NCBI RefSeq assembly: GCF_900113835.1
Contig: NZ_FOQV01000003.1
Location: 248,001 to 312,000, forward strand
Origin: Allobosea sp. OK403
Lineage (GTDB): Bacteria > Pseudomonadota > Alphaproteobacteria > Rhizobiales > Beijerinckiaceae
DNA: 64,000 nt
Reading direction: 5' to 3'
Under the pieces are notes generated by a model that ran no database searches, was not told where the DNA came from, and saw only the letters and a program-made list of their open reading frames with translations. Both the position numbers and the translations under genes were made by a program. Below, one piece after another: positions 27,051-35,949 of the stretch (positions within the stretch are counted from its first letter, which is position 1; the number at the start of each line of letters is the position of its first letter).

Positions 27051-28069
27051 TGCGCTCGCCGGAATTCTGGTGGCGGCCACGCCCCGGAGCGCCGGCGCGT
27101 CTGCTCCAACCTTTCGGCTGGCTCTATGGCGCGATCACGCGCCTGCGCATGTGCAGGCGCGGCGCGAAGGCCGGCATCCCCGTCATCTGCGTCGGCAATT
27201 TCGTCGCCGGTGGCGCCGGCAAGACCCCGACCGCAATCGCATTGGCGGCGCTGCTGCGGAGCCTGGGCGAGACGCCTTTCATGCTGACCCGTGGCTATGG
27301 CGGCGCCCTTGCCGGGCCGATCGAGGTCGAGCCGCGCCACGGCCCCAGCGATATCGGCGACGAGGCGCTGCTTCTAGCCGCTCAAGCACGCACGATCGTG
27401 GCGCGCGAGCGAGCCGCCGGCGCGCGCCTCGCCAAACGGCTCGGCGCCAGCGTCATCGTCATGGATGACGGGCTGCAGAACCCCTCTCTGGCCAAGGATC
27501 TGCGGATCGCGGTGGTCGATGGCGCGAGCGGGGTCGGCAACGGCCTGTGCGTTCCCGCCGGCCCGCTGCGGGCGCCGCTCGCCGGCCAGTTCGCGGCGAC
27601 CGACGCCATCCTCATGATCGGCGACGGAGCGGCGGGAGACGCCGTGGCGCTCGCGGCGCAAATGGCGGGCCTGGAGCTGTTGCGGGCCCGGCTCGAGCCG
27701 TCGCGAGAGACAGCCTCGCTCCTGGAGGGACATCCGGTCATCGCCGTCTCGGGCATCGGCCGGCCGGAGAAATTCGCAGCGACCCTTCTCGCGGCCAAGG
27801 CCAAGATCCTGTCGCAACGCGCCTTTGGCGATCACCATCCCTATAGCGCGGACGATGTCTCCAGCCTGATTGCCGAGGCGCGGACGCTGGGCTGCCTGAT
27901 CGCGACGACCGAGAAGGACATGACCAAGCTCGGCCCGCTCTGGCCCGAGACCGAGCGGGAGCTGCTGGTCGTCGTGCCGGTCGCGCTCGCCTTCGAGGAT
28001 CCAGCGCGCCTTACTGGCCTGGTGAGGAGCGCGTTGGCCTCAGCTGCGGCCGGCGCGGCGCAGCCTTAA
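27050..28069 (+). CDS. lpxK: tetraacyldisaccharide 4'-kinase
   Basis: 339 aa. It phosphorylates the 4' position of the lipid A disaccharide. The unusual P-loop CVGNFVAGGAGKTPTAIAL lies around residues 47-65, followed by TRGYGG and the DDGLQNPSL segment involved in catalysis. The ATG shares its A with the waaA stop codon. The 3' end overlaps the convergent DUF2093 gene by 30 bp. Confidence 0.95.
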   Translation: MRSPEFWWRPRPGAPARLLQPFGWLYGAITRLRMCRRGAKAGIPVICVGNFVAGGAGKTPTAIALAALLRSLGETPFMLTRGYGGALAGPIEVEPRHGPSDIGDEALLLAAQARTIVARERAAGARLAKRLGASVIVMDDGLQNPSLAKDLRIAVVDGASGVGNGLCVPAGPLRAPLAGQFAATDAILMIGDGAAGDAVALAAQMAGLELLRARLEPSRETASLLEGHPVIAVSGIGRPEKFAATLLAAKAKILSQRAFGDHHPYSADDVSSLIAEARTLGCLIATTEKDMTKLGPLWPETERELLVVVPVALAFEDPARLTGLVRSALASAAAGAAQP

Positions 28070-28261
28070 TTGCACGGCCTCGGGCGAGACATAGGCTTCC
28101 TGCCATTCGACCGACCAGTAACGCAGATCGTCGAGACGGATCGGCGCACCCGTGACCGCGCAGCGCACGAAGGCGCCGGGCCGCACGACGCGGAACTCGC
28201 CATGGCCGTAGTCGATGGCGGCCTCTGGTCCAGGCATCGGGGGACGTTCGCTGATATTCAT
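28040..28261 (-). CDS. DUF2093 small protein
   Basis: 73 aa from the ATG at 28259-28261; an upstream in-frame ATG would add 18 unrelated residues. The pattern AAIDYGHGEFRVVRPGAFVRCAVTG split by GAPIRLDDLRYWSVEWQEAY defines the DUF2093 family, short soluble proteins restricted to alphaproteobacteria and often beside lpxK or xseA, as here. Function unknown. Its last 30 bp overlap the 3' end of lpxK on the other strand. Confidence 0.87.
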   Translation of the reverse strand: MNISERPPMPGPEAAIDYGHGEFRVVRPGAFVRCAVTGAPIRLDDLRYWSVEWQEAYVSPEAVQLRLRRAGRS

Positions 28262-28336
28262 CTCGAATGCATCGAAACCGTTGATCGGAAAACGGATTAT
28301 CGAAATAATCCTCACTCTGTGATAGCGTGCCCGTCA

Positions 28337-29299
28337 ATGATGTCCAGCTTGATGCGTCTCCTCGATCACGTCGCCTTCCGACGATTCCGTCCGAAGGCGT
28401 CAAACCTGATCGATTCTAACAGTCTAGAGCATTGCTCAAGCGATAAACCGGTACCCGCTTTTTCGCACAATGCTCTGGCAGCCCTGACCGGAGCTGTACT
28501 GCTTCTGTCTTCGGCCGCTTCAGCCGGCGGTTACGAGCACGTGCGCATTCCCAATGACGACGGACAAATCGACGCTGTGCTCTACAGGCCGGCGGGGCCG
28601 GGACCGTTTCCCGCCGTCGTAGCGCTGCATGGTTGCAACGGTTTATGGCGCGACAACGGCACATTGTCGCTGCGGCATTCCGACTGGGGCGAACAGCTCG
28701 CGCAGGCCGGGCTGATGGTCCTGATGCCCGACAGCTACGGCTCGCGCCGGCTCGGCTCGCAATGCGGCGTCAAGGACGTGACCGTACGCCCAAGCCGGGA
28801 ACGCGTTGCGGACGCGGCCGCCGCGCGCCGCTGGCTGCAGACGCGCGAGGATGTCCGAGCGGATATGATCGCGCTGATGGGCTGGTCAGGTGGCGGATCG
28901 GCCGTCTTGGCGGCAATCCGCAAGGACCGGCGGCCGGCCGACGGCAAGCCCGACTTCGCCCGTGCCATCGCCTTCTATCCGAGCTGCCGCCAGCAATCGG
29001 AATCGGCCAGCTTCGCCGCAAGGCTGCCGGTGCTGATCCTTGTGGGCGAAGCCGACGACTGGACACCGCCCGCCCCTTGCGACTTCCTGGCGAAAGCCGC
29101 GCAAGCTCGCGGCGAAAAGGTCGACCTCGTGGTCTATGCGGGCGCCGTGCACGATTTCGACCACCCGCGTCTGGAGGTGAAGGAGCGCTCCGACATCGCC
29201 TATTCGGCGACGGGGACGGGCAAGGCCATGGTCGGCACCAACCCCGCCGCGCGTGAGGATGCGCTCAAACGCGTGAAGGCTTTCCTGAAGGGGCTCTGA
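28337..29299 (+). CDS. secreted dienelactone-hydrolase-like alpha/beta hydrolase
   Basis: 320 aa from the ATG at 28337; the true start is uncertain. After an unusual N-terminus of about 45 residues comes a signal-peptide core (LTGAVLLLSSAASAGG), then an alpha/beta hydrolase domain. VVALHGCNG gives the oxyanion region, GWSGGGSA the nucleophile Ser, GEADDWTPP the acid and GAVHDFDHP the His. The fold is of the dienelactone hydrolase group, but a Ser replaces the usual Cys. Bases 28423-28478 are a CTAG-type repeat that forms part of the N-terminal coding sequence, so the original start has probably been displaced. Confidence 0.82.
   Translation: MMSSLMRLLDHVAFRRFRPKASNLIDSNSLEHCSSDKPVPAFSHNALAALTGAVLLLSSAASAGGYEHVRIPNDDGQIDAVLYRPAGPGPFPAVVALHGCNGLWRDNGTLSLRHSDWGEQLAQAGLMVLMPDSYGSRRLGSQCGVKDVTVRPSRERVADAAAARRWLQTREDVRADMIALMGWSGGGSAVLAAIRKDRRPADGKPDFARAIAFYPSCRQQSESASFAARLPVLILVGEADDWTPPAPCDFLAKAAQARGEKVDLVVYAGAVHDFDHPRLEVKERSDIAYSATGTGKAMVGTNPAAREDALKRVKAFLKGL
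28423..28478. repeat. CTAG-bounded repeat, copy F, inside a gene's 5' end
   Basis: TCTAGAGCATTG at the left and CAATGCTCTGGC at the right are imperfect inverted ends, with the core GATAAACCGGTACCCGCTTTTTCGC. The right CTAG has decayed to CTGG. It lies in frame within the start region of the secreted hydrolase, just before the signal-peptide core. Confidence 0.82.
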
Positions 29300-29331
29300 T
29301 CTCCTGACGCCCCGCTCCACACGAAACCGAG

Positions 29332-30861
29332 CTAAAACAGATCGCCCTGCCCCCCCTTCGGCGCCTCCTTGCGCAGCGGGCGCGCGGGCCGGGGCGGCGG
29401 TGCATCCCCTCCTCCCGAGACCGTGACAGCGAAGCGGCCATCGCTGACCTGAACGCTCAAGCCCTGGCCGGCATGCGCCTGTGCGACACCACGCACCAGC
29501 GCCCCGGCCTCATCGCGCACCAACGCATAGCCGCGCGCCAGGACGGAGTCCGGCCCCAGCGAACGCATCAGCGCCCAGAGCGAGCCGAGCCCGTCGCGGC
29601 GGCGCATGACGCCCTGGGCAAAAGCGCGGCGAGAGCGCTGGGCGAGATCGCCGATGCGCTCGGCTGCCCGCAAAACCCGCAATGTCTCCGCGCGCAGCAA
29701 GGCATCGCGGCCGGCACGCAAGCGGTTCGACAAGCCATCGAGCCTGGCCGCATAGCCGGCCAGGCGCGCAGACGGCGAATGCCGGCCAAGCCGTTGCGCA
29801 AGGCCAGCCAAACGCATTTCATGGGCTCGCGCATTGCGGGCCAGCGCCGGTGCGAGCCGCGTCGCCGCGAGATCGAGCCGCTGGCGGGGGCCCGACAGCA
29901 CCGCCTCCGGCGCGGGCAAGGCACGGGCGAGCGCGCGCAGATCGCTGCGGCGGCGATCGGACAGGCGGCGCATCGCGCCCGCCTGCCGGCGCGACAGGTC
30001 AGCGACCAGGCTCATCAGCTCGGCGCGCACCGGTACGACCTTTTCGGCCGCGCCTGTGGGCGTCGGGGCGCGCAGATCAGCGGCATGGTCGATCAAGGTC
30101 CAGTCGGTCTCGTGGCCGACGGCCGAGACGAGCGGGATCTGCGAGGCGGCAGCCGCGCGCACCACCGCCTCCTCGTTGAAGCCCATCAGGTCTTCGAGCG
30201 AGCCGCCACCGCGCGCGACGATGATGACGTCGGGGCGCGGAATGCGCCCGCCCCGGGGCAATGCATTGAAGCCGGTGATGGCAGCGGCCACCTCATTGGC
30301 GCTGGTCTCGCCCTGCACGCGCACCGGCCAGACCAGGACATGGCGCGGGAACCGATCCTCCAGCCGGTGCAGGATATCGCGGATGACGGCGCCTGTCGGC
30401 GAGGTGACGACGCCGATGACACCAGGCAGATAGGGAATGAGCTGCTTGCGCGCCTCATCGAACAGGCCTTCCGCCGCAAGCTTCTTGCGGCGCTCCTCCA
30501 GCAGCGCCATCAGGGCGCCGACGCCGGCGGGCTCCAGCGAATCGATGATGATCTGGTAGCTCGATTTGCCGGCGAAGGTGGTGATCTTGCCGGTGGCGAT
30601 GACCTCCAGCCCCTCCTGAGGCCGCGTCTTCAGCCGGCCGAAGACGCCTTTCCAGATCACCGCGTCGATCTTGGCGTTCTGGTCCTTCAGCGAGAAATAG
30701 ACATGGCCGGAGCCGACCGGGCCGCGATAGCCCGAGATCTCGCCGCGTACGCGTACAAAGCCGAAGGCATCTTCCAATGTGCGCTTGAGCGCACCCGAAA
30801 GGTCGGAAACCGACCATTCCGGCGTGTTGGAGGGTTTTACGTCAGGCGATTCGATATCCAT
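29332..30861 (-). CDS. xseA: exodeoxyribonuclease VII large subunit
   Basis: 509 aa. With XseB it degrades single-stranded DNA bidirectionally in repair. The N-terminal OB fold runs from [16 protein letters not shown] through [24 protein letters not shown]. The catalytic domain follows with [14 protein letters not shown] and the nucleotide-like [16 protein letters not shown], then [13 protein letters not shown], all conserved in XseA. A long helical coiled-coil stretch precedes a short C-terminal barrel. It is divergent from purD and convergent with the secreted hydrolase. xseB is not in the window. Confidence 0.95.
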   Translation of the reverse strand: MDIESPDVKPSNTPEWSVSDLSGALKRTLEDAFGFVRVRGEISGYRGPVGSGHVYFSLKDQNAKIDAVIWKGVFGRLKTRPQEGLEVIATGKITTFAGKSSYQIIIDSLEPAGVGALMALLEERRKKLAAEGLFDEARKQLIPYLPGVIGVVTSPTGAVIRDILHRLEDRFPRHVLVWPVRVQGETSANEVAAAITGFNALPRGGRIPRPDVIIVARGGGSLEDLMGFNEEAVVRAAAASQIPLVSAVGHETDWTLIDHAADLRAPTPTGAAEKVVPVRAELMSLVADLSRRQAGAMRRLSDRRRSDLRALARALPAPEAVLSGPRQRLDLAATRLAPALARNARAHEMRLAGLAQRLGRHSPSARLAGYAARLDGLSNRLRAGRDALLRAETLRVLRAAERIGDLAQRSRRAFAQGVMRRRDGLGSLWALMRSLGPDSVLARGYALVRDEAGALVRGVAQAHAGQGLSVQVSDGRFAVTVSGGGDAPPPRPARPLRKEAPKGGQGDLF

Positions 30862-30961
30862 GGCGCGACCATAGCGGCGTGGATGGCCGAGCAGAAGCGT
30901 TGCCGTCTGCGCGCCCGGCGGCTATTGCCGCCTTCAGATTTCAGATCCGGAACCAGTGCGG

Positions 30962-30977
30962 GTGGACGGACGTCCAC
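30962..30977. promoter_or_regulatory. 16-bp dyad upstream of purD
   Basis: GTGGACG, two bases, then CGTCCAC: a 7-bp perfect dyad ending five bases before the purD ribosome site. It could be an operator or an RNA hairpin affecting initiation. No matching known purine-regulator site is recognised. Confidence 0.35.
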
Positions 30978-30993
30978 ACGCAAGGAGACCACG

Positions 30994-32274
30994 ATGAACA
31001 TCCTTTTGATCGGTTCGGGCGGACGCGAGCATGCGCTGGCCTGGGCGATATCGGGTTCGCCGCTCTGCGACCGGCTCTACATCGCGCCGGGCAACCCCGG
31101 TACCGCACAATGCGGCGAGAATGTCGTGCTCGACATCGCCGATCATTCGGCCGTCGCGGCCTTCTGCAAGCTGCATGGCGTCGATCTCGCCGTTATCGGC
31201 CCGGAAGGCCCGCTGGTCGACGGCATCGCCGACGATCTCATCGCCGCCGGCATCAAGACCTTCGGCCCATCCAAGGCCGCAGCCCAGCTCGAAGGCTCGA
31301 AGGCCTTCACCAAGGAGCTCTGCGCCGAATTCGGCATCCCGACCGCCGGCTTCGGCCGCTTCGCCGATGCGAACGAGGCCAAGGCTTATGTCGCGCGCCA
31401 GGGCGCGCCGATCGTGATCAAGGCCGACGGGCTTGCCGCCGGCAAGGGCGTGGTCATGGCGGAAACGCTGTCCGAGGCGAACGAAGCCATCGACATGATG
31501 TTCTCGGGCGGGCTCGGCGCGGCCGGCGCGGAGGTCGTGATCGAGGAGTGGATGATCGGCGAGGAGGCGAGCTTCTTCGCGCTTTGCGATGGTGCGCATG
31601 CCATCGCAATGGCGTCCGCCCAGGACCATAAGCGCGTCGGCGACGGCGATACCGGCCCCAATACCGGCGGCATGGGTGCCTATTCACCCGCCCCGGTGAT
31701 GACGCCGGCGCTGGAAGAGCAGGTGATGGCCGAGATCATCCGGCCGACGCTCGCCGGCATGATCAAGCGCGGCATGCCATTCAAGGGCATTCTCTATGCC
31801 GGCCTGATGATCACGGCGCAGGGACCGAAGCTGATCGAATATAATGTCCGCTTCGGCGACCCCGAATGCGAGGTGCTGATGCCGCGCCTGAAGAGCGACA
31901 TCGTGCCGGCCTTGCTCGCTTCCTGCGACGGCGTACTCGCCTCCTTCGACCTGCGCTGGTCGGATGAGGCCGCGCTGACCGTCGTGCTGGCGGCCAAGGG
32001 CTATCCGTCCGGACCTGAGAAGGGCAGCGTGATCAAGGGCGTCGAGAAAGCCGCGGCGCTGGACGATGTGCTCGTCTTCCATGCCGGGACGAAGCAGACG
32101 GCCACCGACCTCGTCGCCGATGGCGGGCGGGTGCTGAATGTCGTCGGCCTCGGCAAGACCGTCAGCGAGGCGCAAGGACGCGCCTATGCGGCGGTCGATC
32201 TCATCGACTGGCCAGGCGGCTTCTGCCGCCGCGACATCGGCTGGCAGGCGGTGAAGCGCGAGCGCGAAGGCTGA
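30994..32274 (+). CDS. purD: phosphoribosylamine-glycine ligase
   Basis: 426 aa. AAGGAG at 30982-30987 sets the ATG at 30994. It joins glycine to 5-phosphoribosylamine with ATP in purine synthesis. The ATP-grasp enzyme starts [17 protein letters not shown] and includes [13 protein letters not shown] and [12 protein letters not shown]. It continues with [23 protein letters not shown] (split across the ATP lid) and [20 protein letters not shown] reading frame open far upstream is only antisense to xseA and is not part of the gene. Divergent from xseA. Confidence 0.96.
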   Translation: MNILLIGSGGREHALAWAISGSPLCDRLYIAPGNPGTAQCGENVVLDIADHSAVAAFCKLHGVDLAVIGPEGPLVDGIADDLIAAGIKTFGPSKAAAQLEGSKAFTKELCAEFGIPTAGFGRFADANEAKAYVARQGAPIVIKADGLAAGKGVVMAETLSEANEAIDMMFSGGLGAAGAEVVIEEWMIGEEASFFALCDGAHAIAMASAQDHKRVGDGDTGPNTGGMGAYSPAPVMTPALEEQVMAEIIRPTLAGMIKRGMPFKGILYAGLMITAQGPKLIEYNVRFGDPECEVLMPRLKSDIVPALLASCDGVLASFDLRWSDEAALTVVLAAKGYPSGPEKGSVIKGVEKAAALDDVLVFHAGTKQTATDLVADGGRVLNVVGLGKTVSEAQGRAYAAVDLIDWPGGFCRRDIGWQAVKREREG

Positions 32275-32401
32275 GATCGCGAGACGACGCAGCGTCCGAT
32301 CGCGCACGATAGCTGCTGCCATGATCGGTTCCCGAAGCTGGTAAAAAGAGCCATGCTCGCGCTCGCAGCGACACCGGCGCCGCTCATCGGAGTATCGAAA
32401 C

Positions 32402-33316
32402 ATGAGCAATCTCGACTCCCTGTTTCCCGGCTTCAAGGCGCATTGGATCGACGGGCCCGTCGGCAGCATCTTCGCCCGTGTCGGCGGCGAGGGGCCGCCC
32501 GTGGTGCTGATCCACGGCTTTCCGCAGACTCATGCCGAATGGCACAAGCTCGCGCCGGAACTCGCCAAGACGCATACCGTCATCTGCCCGGACCTGCGCG
32601 GCTATGGCTGGTCGGCGGCGCCCCATGGCGACGGCGGCAAGCAAACCTACAGCAAGCGCGGCATGGGCGAGGACATCGTCGCAGTAATGCAGGCGCTCGG
32701 GCATGTCCGCTTCGCCGTCGTCGGGCATGATCGCGGTGCGCGCGTCGCATACAGGCTGGCGCTCGACCATCCCGGCCGGGTCGAGCGCCTGGCCCTGCTC
32801 GACATCCTGCCGACGCTCTCGATGTGGGAGGGCATGAATGCGGCACGCGCCATGCAGGTCTATCACTGGACCTTCCTGGCCCAGCCCGAGCCGGTTCCGG
32901 AGAACCTGATCAAGGCCGACCCGCTCGGCTGGCTCGACCACACCATCGCAAGCTGGACCCGCGCCAAGGACCTCAAGCTCTTCGACCGGCTCGCCCTCGC
33001 CTCCTATGGCGAATCCTTCAACGATCCCGCCCGCATCCATGCCGCCTGCGAAGATTACCGCGCCGGCGCGACGACCGATCTCGCTCAGGATCAGGCCGAT
33101 TTCGCCGCCGGCAAAAAGATCCTCTGCCCCGTGCTGGCGCTCTGGGGTGAGGCCGGCATCCCGGCCAAGGGGGCAAGCCCACTCGAGATCTGGCGCACGA
33201 CCTTCGCTCCGCAGACGGAGGGGCTGGCGGTCGACAGCGGCCACTTCCTGCCCGAGGAGAACCCCTCGGCCACGCTCGCGGCCCTGCTTCCGTTTTTGTC
33301 CAAGCCCGCCGCCTGA
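32402..33316 (+). CDS. fluoroacetate-dehalogenase-like hydrolase
   Basis: 304 aa alpha/beta hydrolase. Counting from the ATG, it has HGFPQ (38-42), Asp110 in GHDRGAR, Arg111, Arg114, Asp134, His155-Trp156, Tyr219 and His281. From memory, the fluoroacetate dehalogenase of Rhodopseudomonas palustris uses Asp110, Arg111, Arg114, Asp134, His155, Trp156, Tyr219 and His280, so the nucleophile, carboxylate clamp and fluoride pocket all appear present. The expected reaction is fluoroacetate to glycolate plus fluoride; other haloacetates or esters are possible. Repeats separate it from a HAD 'type II dehalogenase' gene 203 bp downstream. Confidence 0.9.
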   Translation: MSNLDSLFPGFKAHWIDGPVGSIFARVGGEGPPVVLIHGFPQTHAEWHKLAPELAKTHTVICPDLRGYGWSAAPHGDGGKQTYSKRGMGEDIVAVMQALGHVRFAVVGHDRGARVAYRLALDHPGRVERLALLDILPTLSMWEGMNAARAMQVYHWTFLAQPEPVPENLIKADPLGWLDHTIASWTRAKDLKLFDRLALASYGESFNDPARIHAACEDYRAGATTDLAQDQADFAAGKKILCPVLALWGEAGIPAKGASPLEIWRTTFAPQTEGLAVDSGHFLPEENPSATLAALLPFLSKPAA

Positions 33317-33380
33317 CGCTTGCAAGGAATGGTTGGGCGTCGCCGGATCGGGAAGCCTCGGCCAGGTTGGCTGCCCTACA

Positions 33381-33488
33381 GCATCGGCTTGTCCCGAAAA
33401 CCGGTTCCCACTTTTCGGGCCGATGCTCTCGTGATCTTGCATCGGCTTGCTCCGAAAACCGGTTCCCACTTTTCGGGCCGATGCTCTA
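33381..33488. repeat. two tandem copies of a 50-bp GCATCGG...CCGATGC palindromic repeat
   Basis: Copies at 33381-33430 and 33439-33488 are nearly identical, each with outer GCATCGG/CCGATGC ends, inner CCGAAAA...TTTTCGG and the shared core CCGGTTCCCACTTTTCGG. An 8-bp linker separates them. The right-hand end GCTCTAAC resembles the CTAG boundary of the other family. A decayed relative lies at 42871. They fill most of the gap between the dehalogenase-like gene and the HAD gene. Confidence 0.88.
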
Positions 33489-33519
33489 ACCTCCGCGGCA
33501 TTCCGATCAGGAGCTCTCG

Positions 33520-34245
33520 ATGAAACTGACCGATTTCAAAGCCCTGACCTTCGATTGCTACGGCACGCTGATCGACTGGGAGAGCGGGATGGTCGCAGCA
33601 CTGCAGCCGCTCGTCAGCAAGGTCGCGCGGCCGCTGAGCCGCAATGACGTGCTCGAGGCGCATGCCCGGCACGAATCGCGCCAGCAATTGCAGACGCCGG
33701 GCAAGCTCTACCGGGAGCTTCTCGCCGTGGTCTACAAGCGCCTGGCGGAAGAGTGGAACGTGACGGTGAGCTGGGAAGAGTGCCTGGCTTATGGGCGTTC
33801 GGTCCGGGACTGGCCGGCTTTCCCTGACACGGTCGAGGCCTTGCGCGAACTCAAGCAGCACTATCAGCTCGTCATCCTGTCCAATGTCGACAACGAATCC
33901 TTCGCCTTCAGCGATGCCAGGCTCGGCGTGGCCTTCGATGCGATCTACACAGCCGAGGATATCGGCAGCTACAAGCCAGCCGCTGCCAATTTCGACTACA
34001 TGCTGACCTCGCTTGCCGATCGCGGCATCGCCAAGGCCGACATCCTCCACACCGCCGAGAGCATGTTCCACGACCACAAGCCGGCGAATGCGATCGGCCT
34101 CGCCTCCTGCTGGATCTATCGACGCCATGCCGATGAGGGTTTTGGCGCCACGATGAACCCGGGCGCGATGCCGCATTACGATGTCCGCTTCACCAGCCTT
34201 GGCGATCTCGCGGCGGCTGTGAAGGCCGAGGCGGGACGCGCCTGA
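33520..34245 (+). CDS. HAD-superfamily protein of the 'haloacid dehalogenase type II' group
   Basis: 241 aa, AGGAG upstream of the ATG. Motif I is LTFDCYGTLIDWE with nucleophile Asp12 and Thr16. Motif II is the Ser of ILSNVDNES, motif III the Lys of GSYKPAAAN and motif IV FHDHKPANAIG. Type II L-2-haloacid dehalogenases hydrolyse short 2-halo acids, but the proven enzymes carry SSNAWD at motif IV, which is FHDHK here. The annotation is therefore a family label and dehalogenase activity is doubtful. It is co-directional with the fluoroacetate-dehalogenase-like gene and 9 bp ahead of the patatin gene. Confidence 0.85.
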   Translation: MKLTDFKALTFDCYGTLIDWESGMVAALQPLVSKVARPLSRNDVLEAHARHESRQQLQTPGKLYRELLAVVYKRLAEEWNVTVSWEECLAYGRSVRDWPAFPDTVEALRELKQHYQLVILSNVDNESFAFSDARLGVAFDAIYTAEDIGSYKPAAANFDYMLTSLADRGIAKADILHTAESMFHDHKPANAIGLASCWIYRRHADEGFGATMNPGAMPHYDVRFTSLGDLAAAVKAEAGRA

Positions 34246-34254
34246 GGCGCCGGC

Positions 34255-35139
34255 ATGTCGCGGAATCCCTTACCCACGCCGTCCCGGGCGCCTTCCGGCG
34301 AATCCGAGCTCGAGCCGGAGCTGTTCTTGGTGCTCGGCGCGGGCGGGGCGCGGGGCTTGAGCCATATCCCCGTGCTGGAAGCGCTCGATGAGCTCGGTGT
34401 CAGACCTACTCTGATCTCCGGCTGCTCGATGGGCGCGATCGTTGGGGCAGCCTATGCGGCAGGCCTCTCGGGCAAGGAGCTGCGTGAGCATGTCGCGCTG
34501 ACCTTCCGTGACCGTGCCCGGGTGATCGCGAGGCTGCTCGACGCCCGCATCGGCAAGTTCACCGATTTGATGCGCGGTCTCGGCAACCCTGTGCTGATCG
34601 ATGGCGAGCGCATGCTCGACCTGTTCTGGCCGGACGCGGTGCCCGACCGCTTCGATCAATTGCAGATCCCCTTCGCGGCGCTCGCCACCGACTACCACCT
34701 CCATGCCGAGGTCCTGCTGAGCGACGGGCCATTGACGCCGGCGGTTGCGGCTTCGCTTGCAATCCCGGGCTTGATCCGGCCGGTCGTCATCGACGGCCAT
34801 GTGCTGATCGACGGCGGCGCGATCAATCCCCTGCCCTATGACCGCCTGCTGGCACCGGGCCGTATCGTCATGGCTGTCGACACCAGCGCGCCCGCAACCG
34901 TCAGCGAGATGCGCATCCCCGAGCCGCTGGAAGCGATGCTCGGGGTCAGCCAGATCCTGACGCGGACGATCGTGCAGCGCATGGTCGAGCGTCAGCCGCC
35001 CGATATCCTGATCCGCGCCGGCGTCGACGGCATCGGCGGGCTCGACTTCTTCAAGGCGCAGGCGATCCTGGACGCCTCCGAGCCGGTCAAGGACGAGGTC
35101 AAGCGAAGGCTGTCTCAGGCGCTCGAACGGCGGGGCTGA
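34255..35139 (+). CDS. patatin-like phospholipase
   Basis: 294 aa. The Ser-Asp dyad is visible: Ser58 in SGCSMGAIVG (GXSXG) and Asp186 in LIDGGAINPLP. The oxyanion loop is GAGGARGLSH. It resembles RssA/YchK-type bacterial patatins that cut acyl chains from lipids. No signal peptide is visible, so it is likely cytoplasmic or membrane-associated. It begins 9 bp after the HAD gene and is probably co-transcribed. The last 41 bp overlap the 3' end of the convergent ArsR gene. Confidence 0.9.
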   Translation: MSRNPLPTPSRAPSGESELEPELFLVLGAGGARGLSHIPVLEALDELGVRPTLISGCSMGAIVGAAYAAGLSGKELREHVALTFRDRARVIARLLDARIGKFTDLMRGLGNPVLIDGERMLDLFWPDAVPDRFDQLQIPFAALATDYHLHAEVLLSDGPLTPAVAASLAIPGLIRPVVIDGHVLIDGGAINPLPYDRLLAPGRIVMAVDTSAPATVSEMRIPEPLEAMLGVSQILTRTIVQRMVERQPPDILIRAGVDGIGGLDFFKAQAILDASEPVKDEVKRRLSQALERRG

Positions 35140-35842
35140 CGGCCTCCGGTTCGTCGCAGCGGAAGCCCGGCAACGCGGCGCCCAGGGCTGCCCTGCCCTC
35201 TTCGGTCAGGACCACGGCGCGGCTGTCCTTCTTGCGGCGCACCCAGCCCGTCTCGAAGCAGCGACAGGCCAGAGCAGCGGCAAGGCTGCCGGCGAGGTGC
35301 GGCTTGCGCTCGCTCCAGTCGAGGCAGGGGCGCAGGGCAGCGCGGCGCCCCTTCGGCGACGCGGGGTCGACGCCGAGCGCGGCGAACACTGCTTCGCCGG
35401 AGACACTGAGGCCATAGCCACCATCGGCGACATTCAGATGCCCGCCCGCGACGAGCGCGTCATGGATGCCGATGCCCAACCGGCCGGCGAAATGATCGTA
35501 GCAGGTGCGCGCCCGGCTCAACTCCTCGCCGATGCGCGAAGGCAAGCGGCGGTTGGTGGGCTGCGTGCCGGCCAGCACCATCAGCCCCTCCAGCGCGGTC
35601 GCGACTTCGGCGCTCGCCAGCCGGTAATAGCGATGGCGTCCTTGCGCAGCGACGTCGAGCAAGCCGCCCTGCATCAGCTTGGCGAGATGGCCGCTTGCGG
35701 TCTGCGGCGCAACGCCGGCTAGATAGGCCAATTCCTTGGCGGTCAGCGCCCGCCCATCCATCAGCGCGTGCAGCATGTTGGCGCGGGCGGGGTCTCCCAT
35801 CAGATGGGCGATCTCGGCGAGATAAGGACCGTGCGTGCTCAT
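35099..35842 (-). CDS. ArsR-type winged-helix regulator with C-terminal extension
   Basis: 247 aa, about twice the usual ArsR length. The N-terminal winged helix is clear: IAHLMGDPARANMLHALMDG, LTAKELAYLAGVAPQTASGHLAKLM and the wing GRHRYYRLAS. Residues 100-247 form a second domain with two cysteines (ARTCYDHFAG and ALACRCFETG region) that may be the sensor. This long ArsR form is often paired with transporters. It is divergent from a TSUP permease gene, with a dyad between. The signal is unknown; thiols or sulfur species are possible. Confidence 0.87.
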   Translation of the reverse strand: MSTHGPYLAEIAHLMGDPARANMLHALMDGRALTAKELAYLAGVAPQTASGHLAKLMQGGLLDVAAQGRHRYYRLASAEVATALEGLMVLAGTQPTNRRLPSRIGEELSRARTCYDHFAGRLGIGIHDALVAGGHLNVADGGYGLSVSGEAVFAALGVDPASPKGRRAALRPCLDWSERKPHLAGSLAAALACRCFETGWVRRKKDSRAVVLTEEGRAALGAALPGFRCDEPEAVSPAVRAPETAFA

Positions 35843-35883
35843 GCGGGCATCTTGCTCCTCGGCACGGGCGAGACCAAGCCGGA

Positions 35884-35907
35884 ATGCTACGGCCGCAACC
35901 GTAGTAT
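35884..35907. promoter_or_regulatory. dyad between arsR-type and TSUP genes
   Basis: ATGCTACGG and CCGTAGTAT, with a six-base spacer, match at eight of nine positions. It lies midway in the 107-bp divergent promoter region, the expected place for the operator of the ArsR-type protein. Confidence 0.55.
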
Positions 35908-35949
35908 CGAGCGGCGACAGGATGCGGCAACAATGCCAGAAAACCGGCC

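Noticed and set aside
29473..30993. Upstream extension of the purD frame to a 933-residue protein
   Set aside because: The extra part is antisense to xseA. PurD has its normal N-terminus and a good ribosome site at 30994.
33381..33488. Possible CRISPR array
   Set aside because: Only two units, each a 50-bp palindrome with an 8-bp linker. No spacers and no cas genes.
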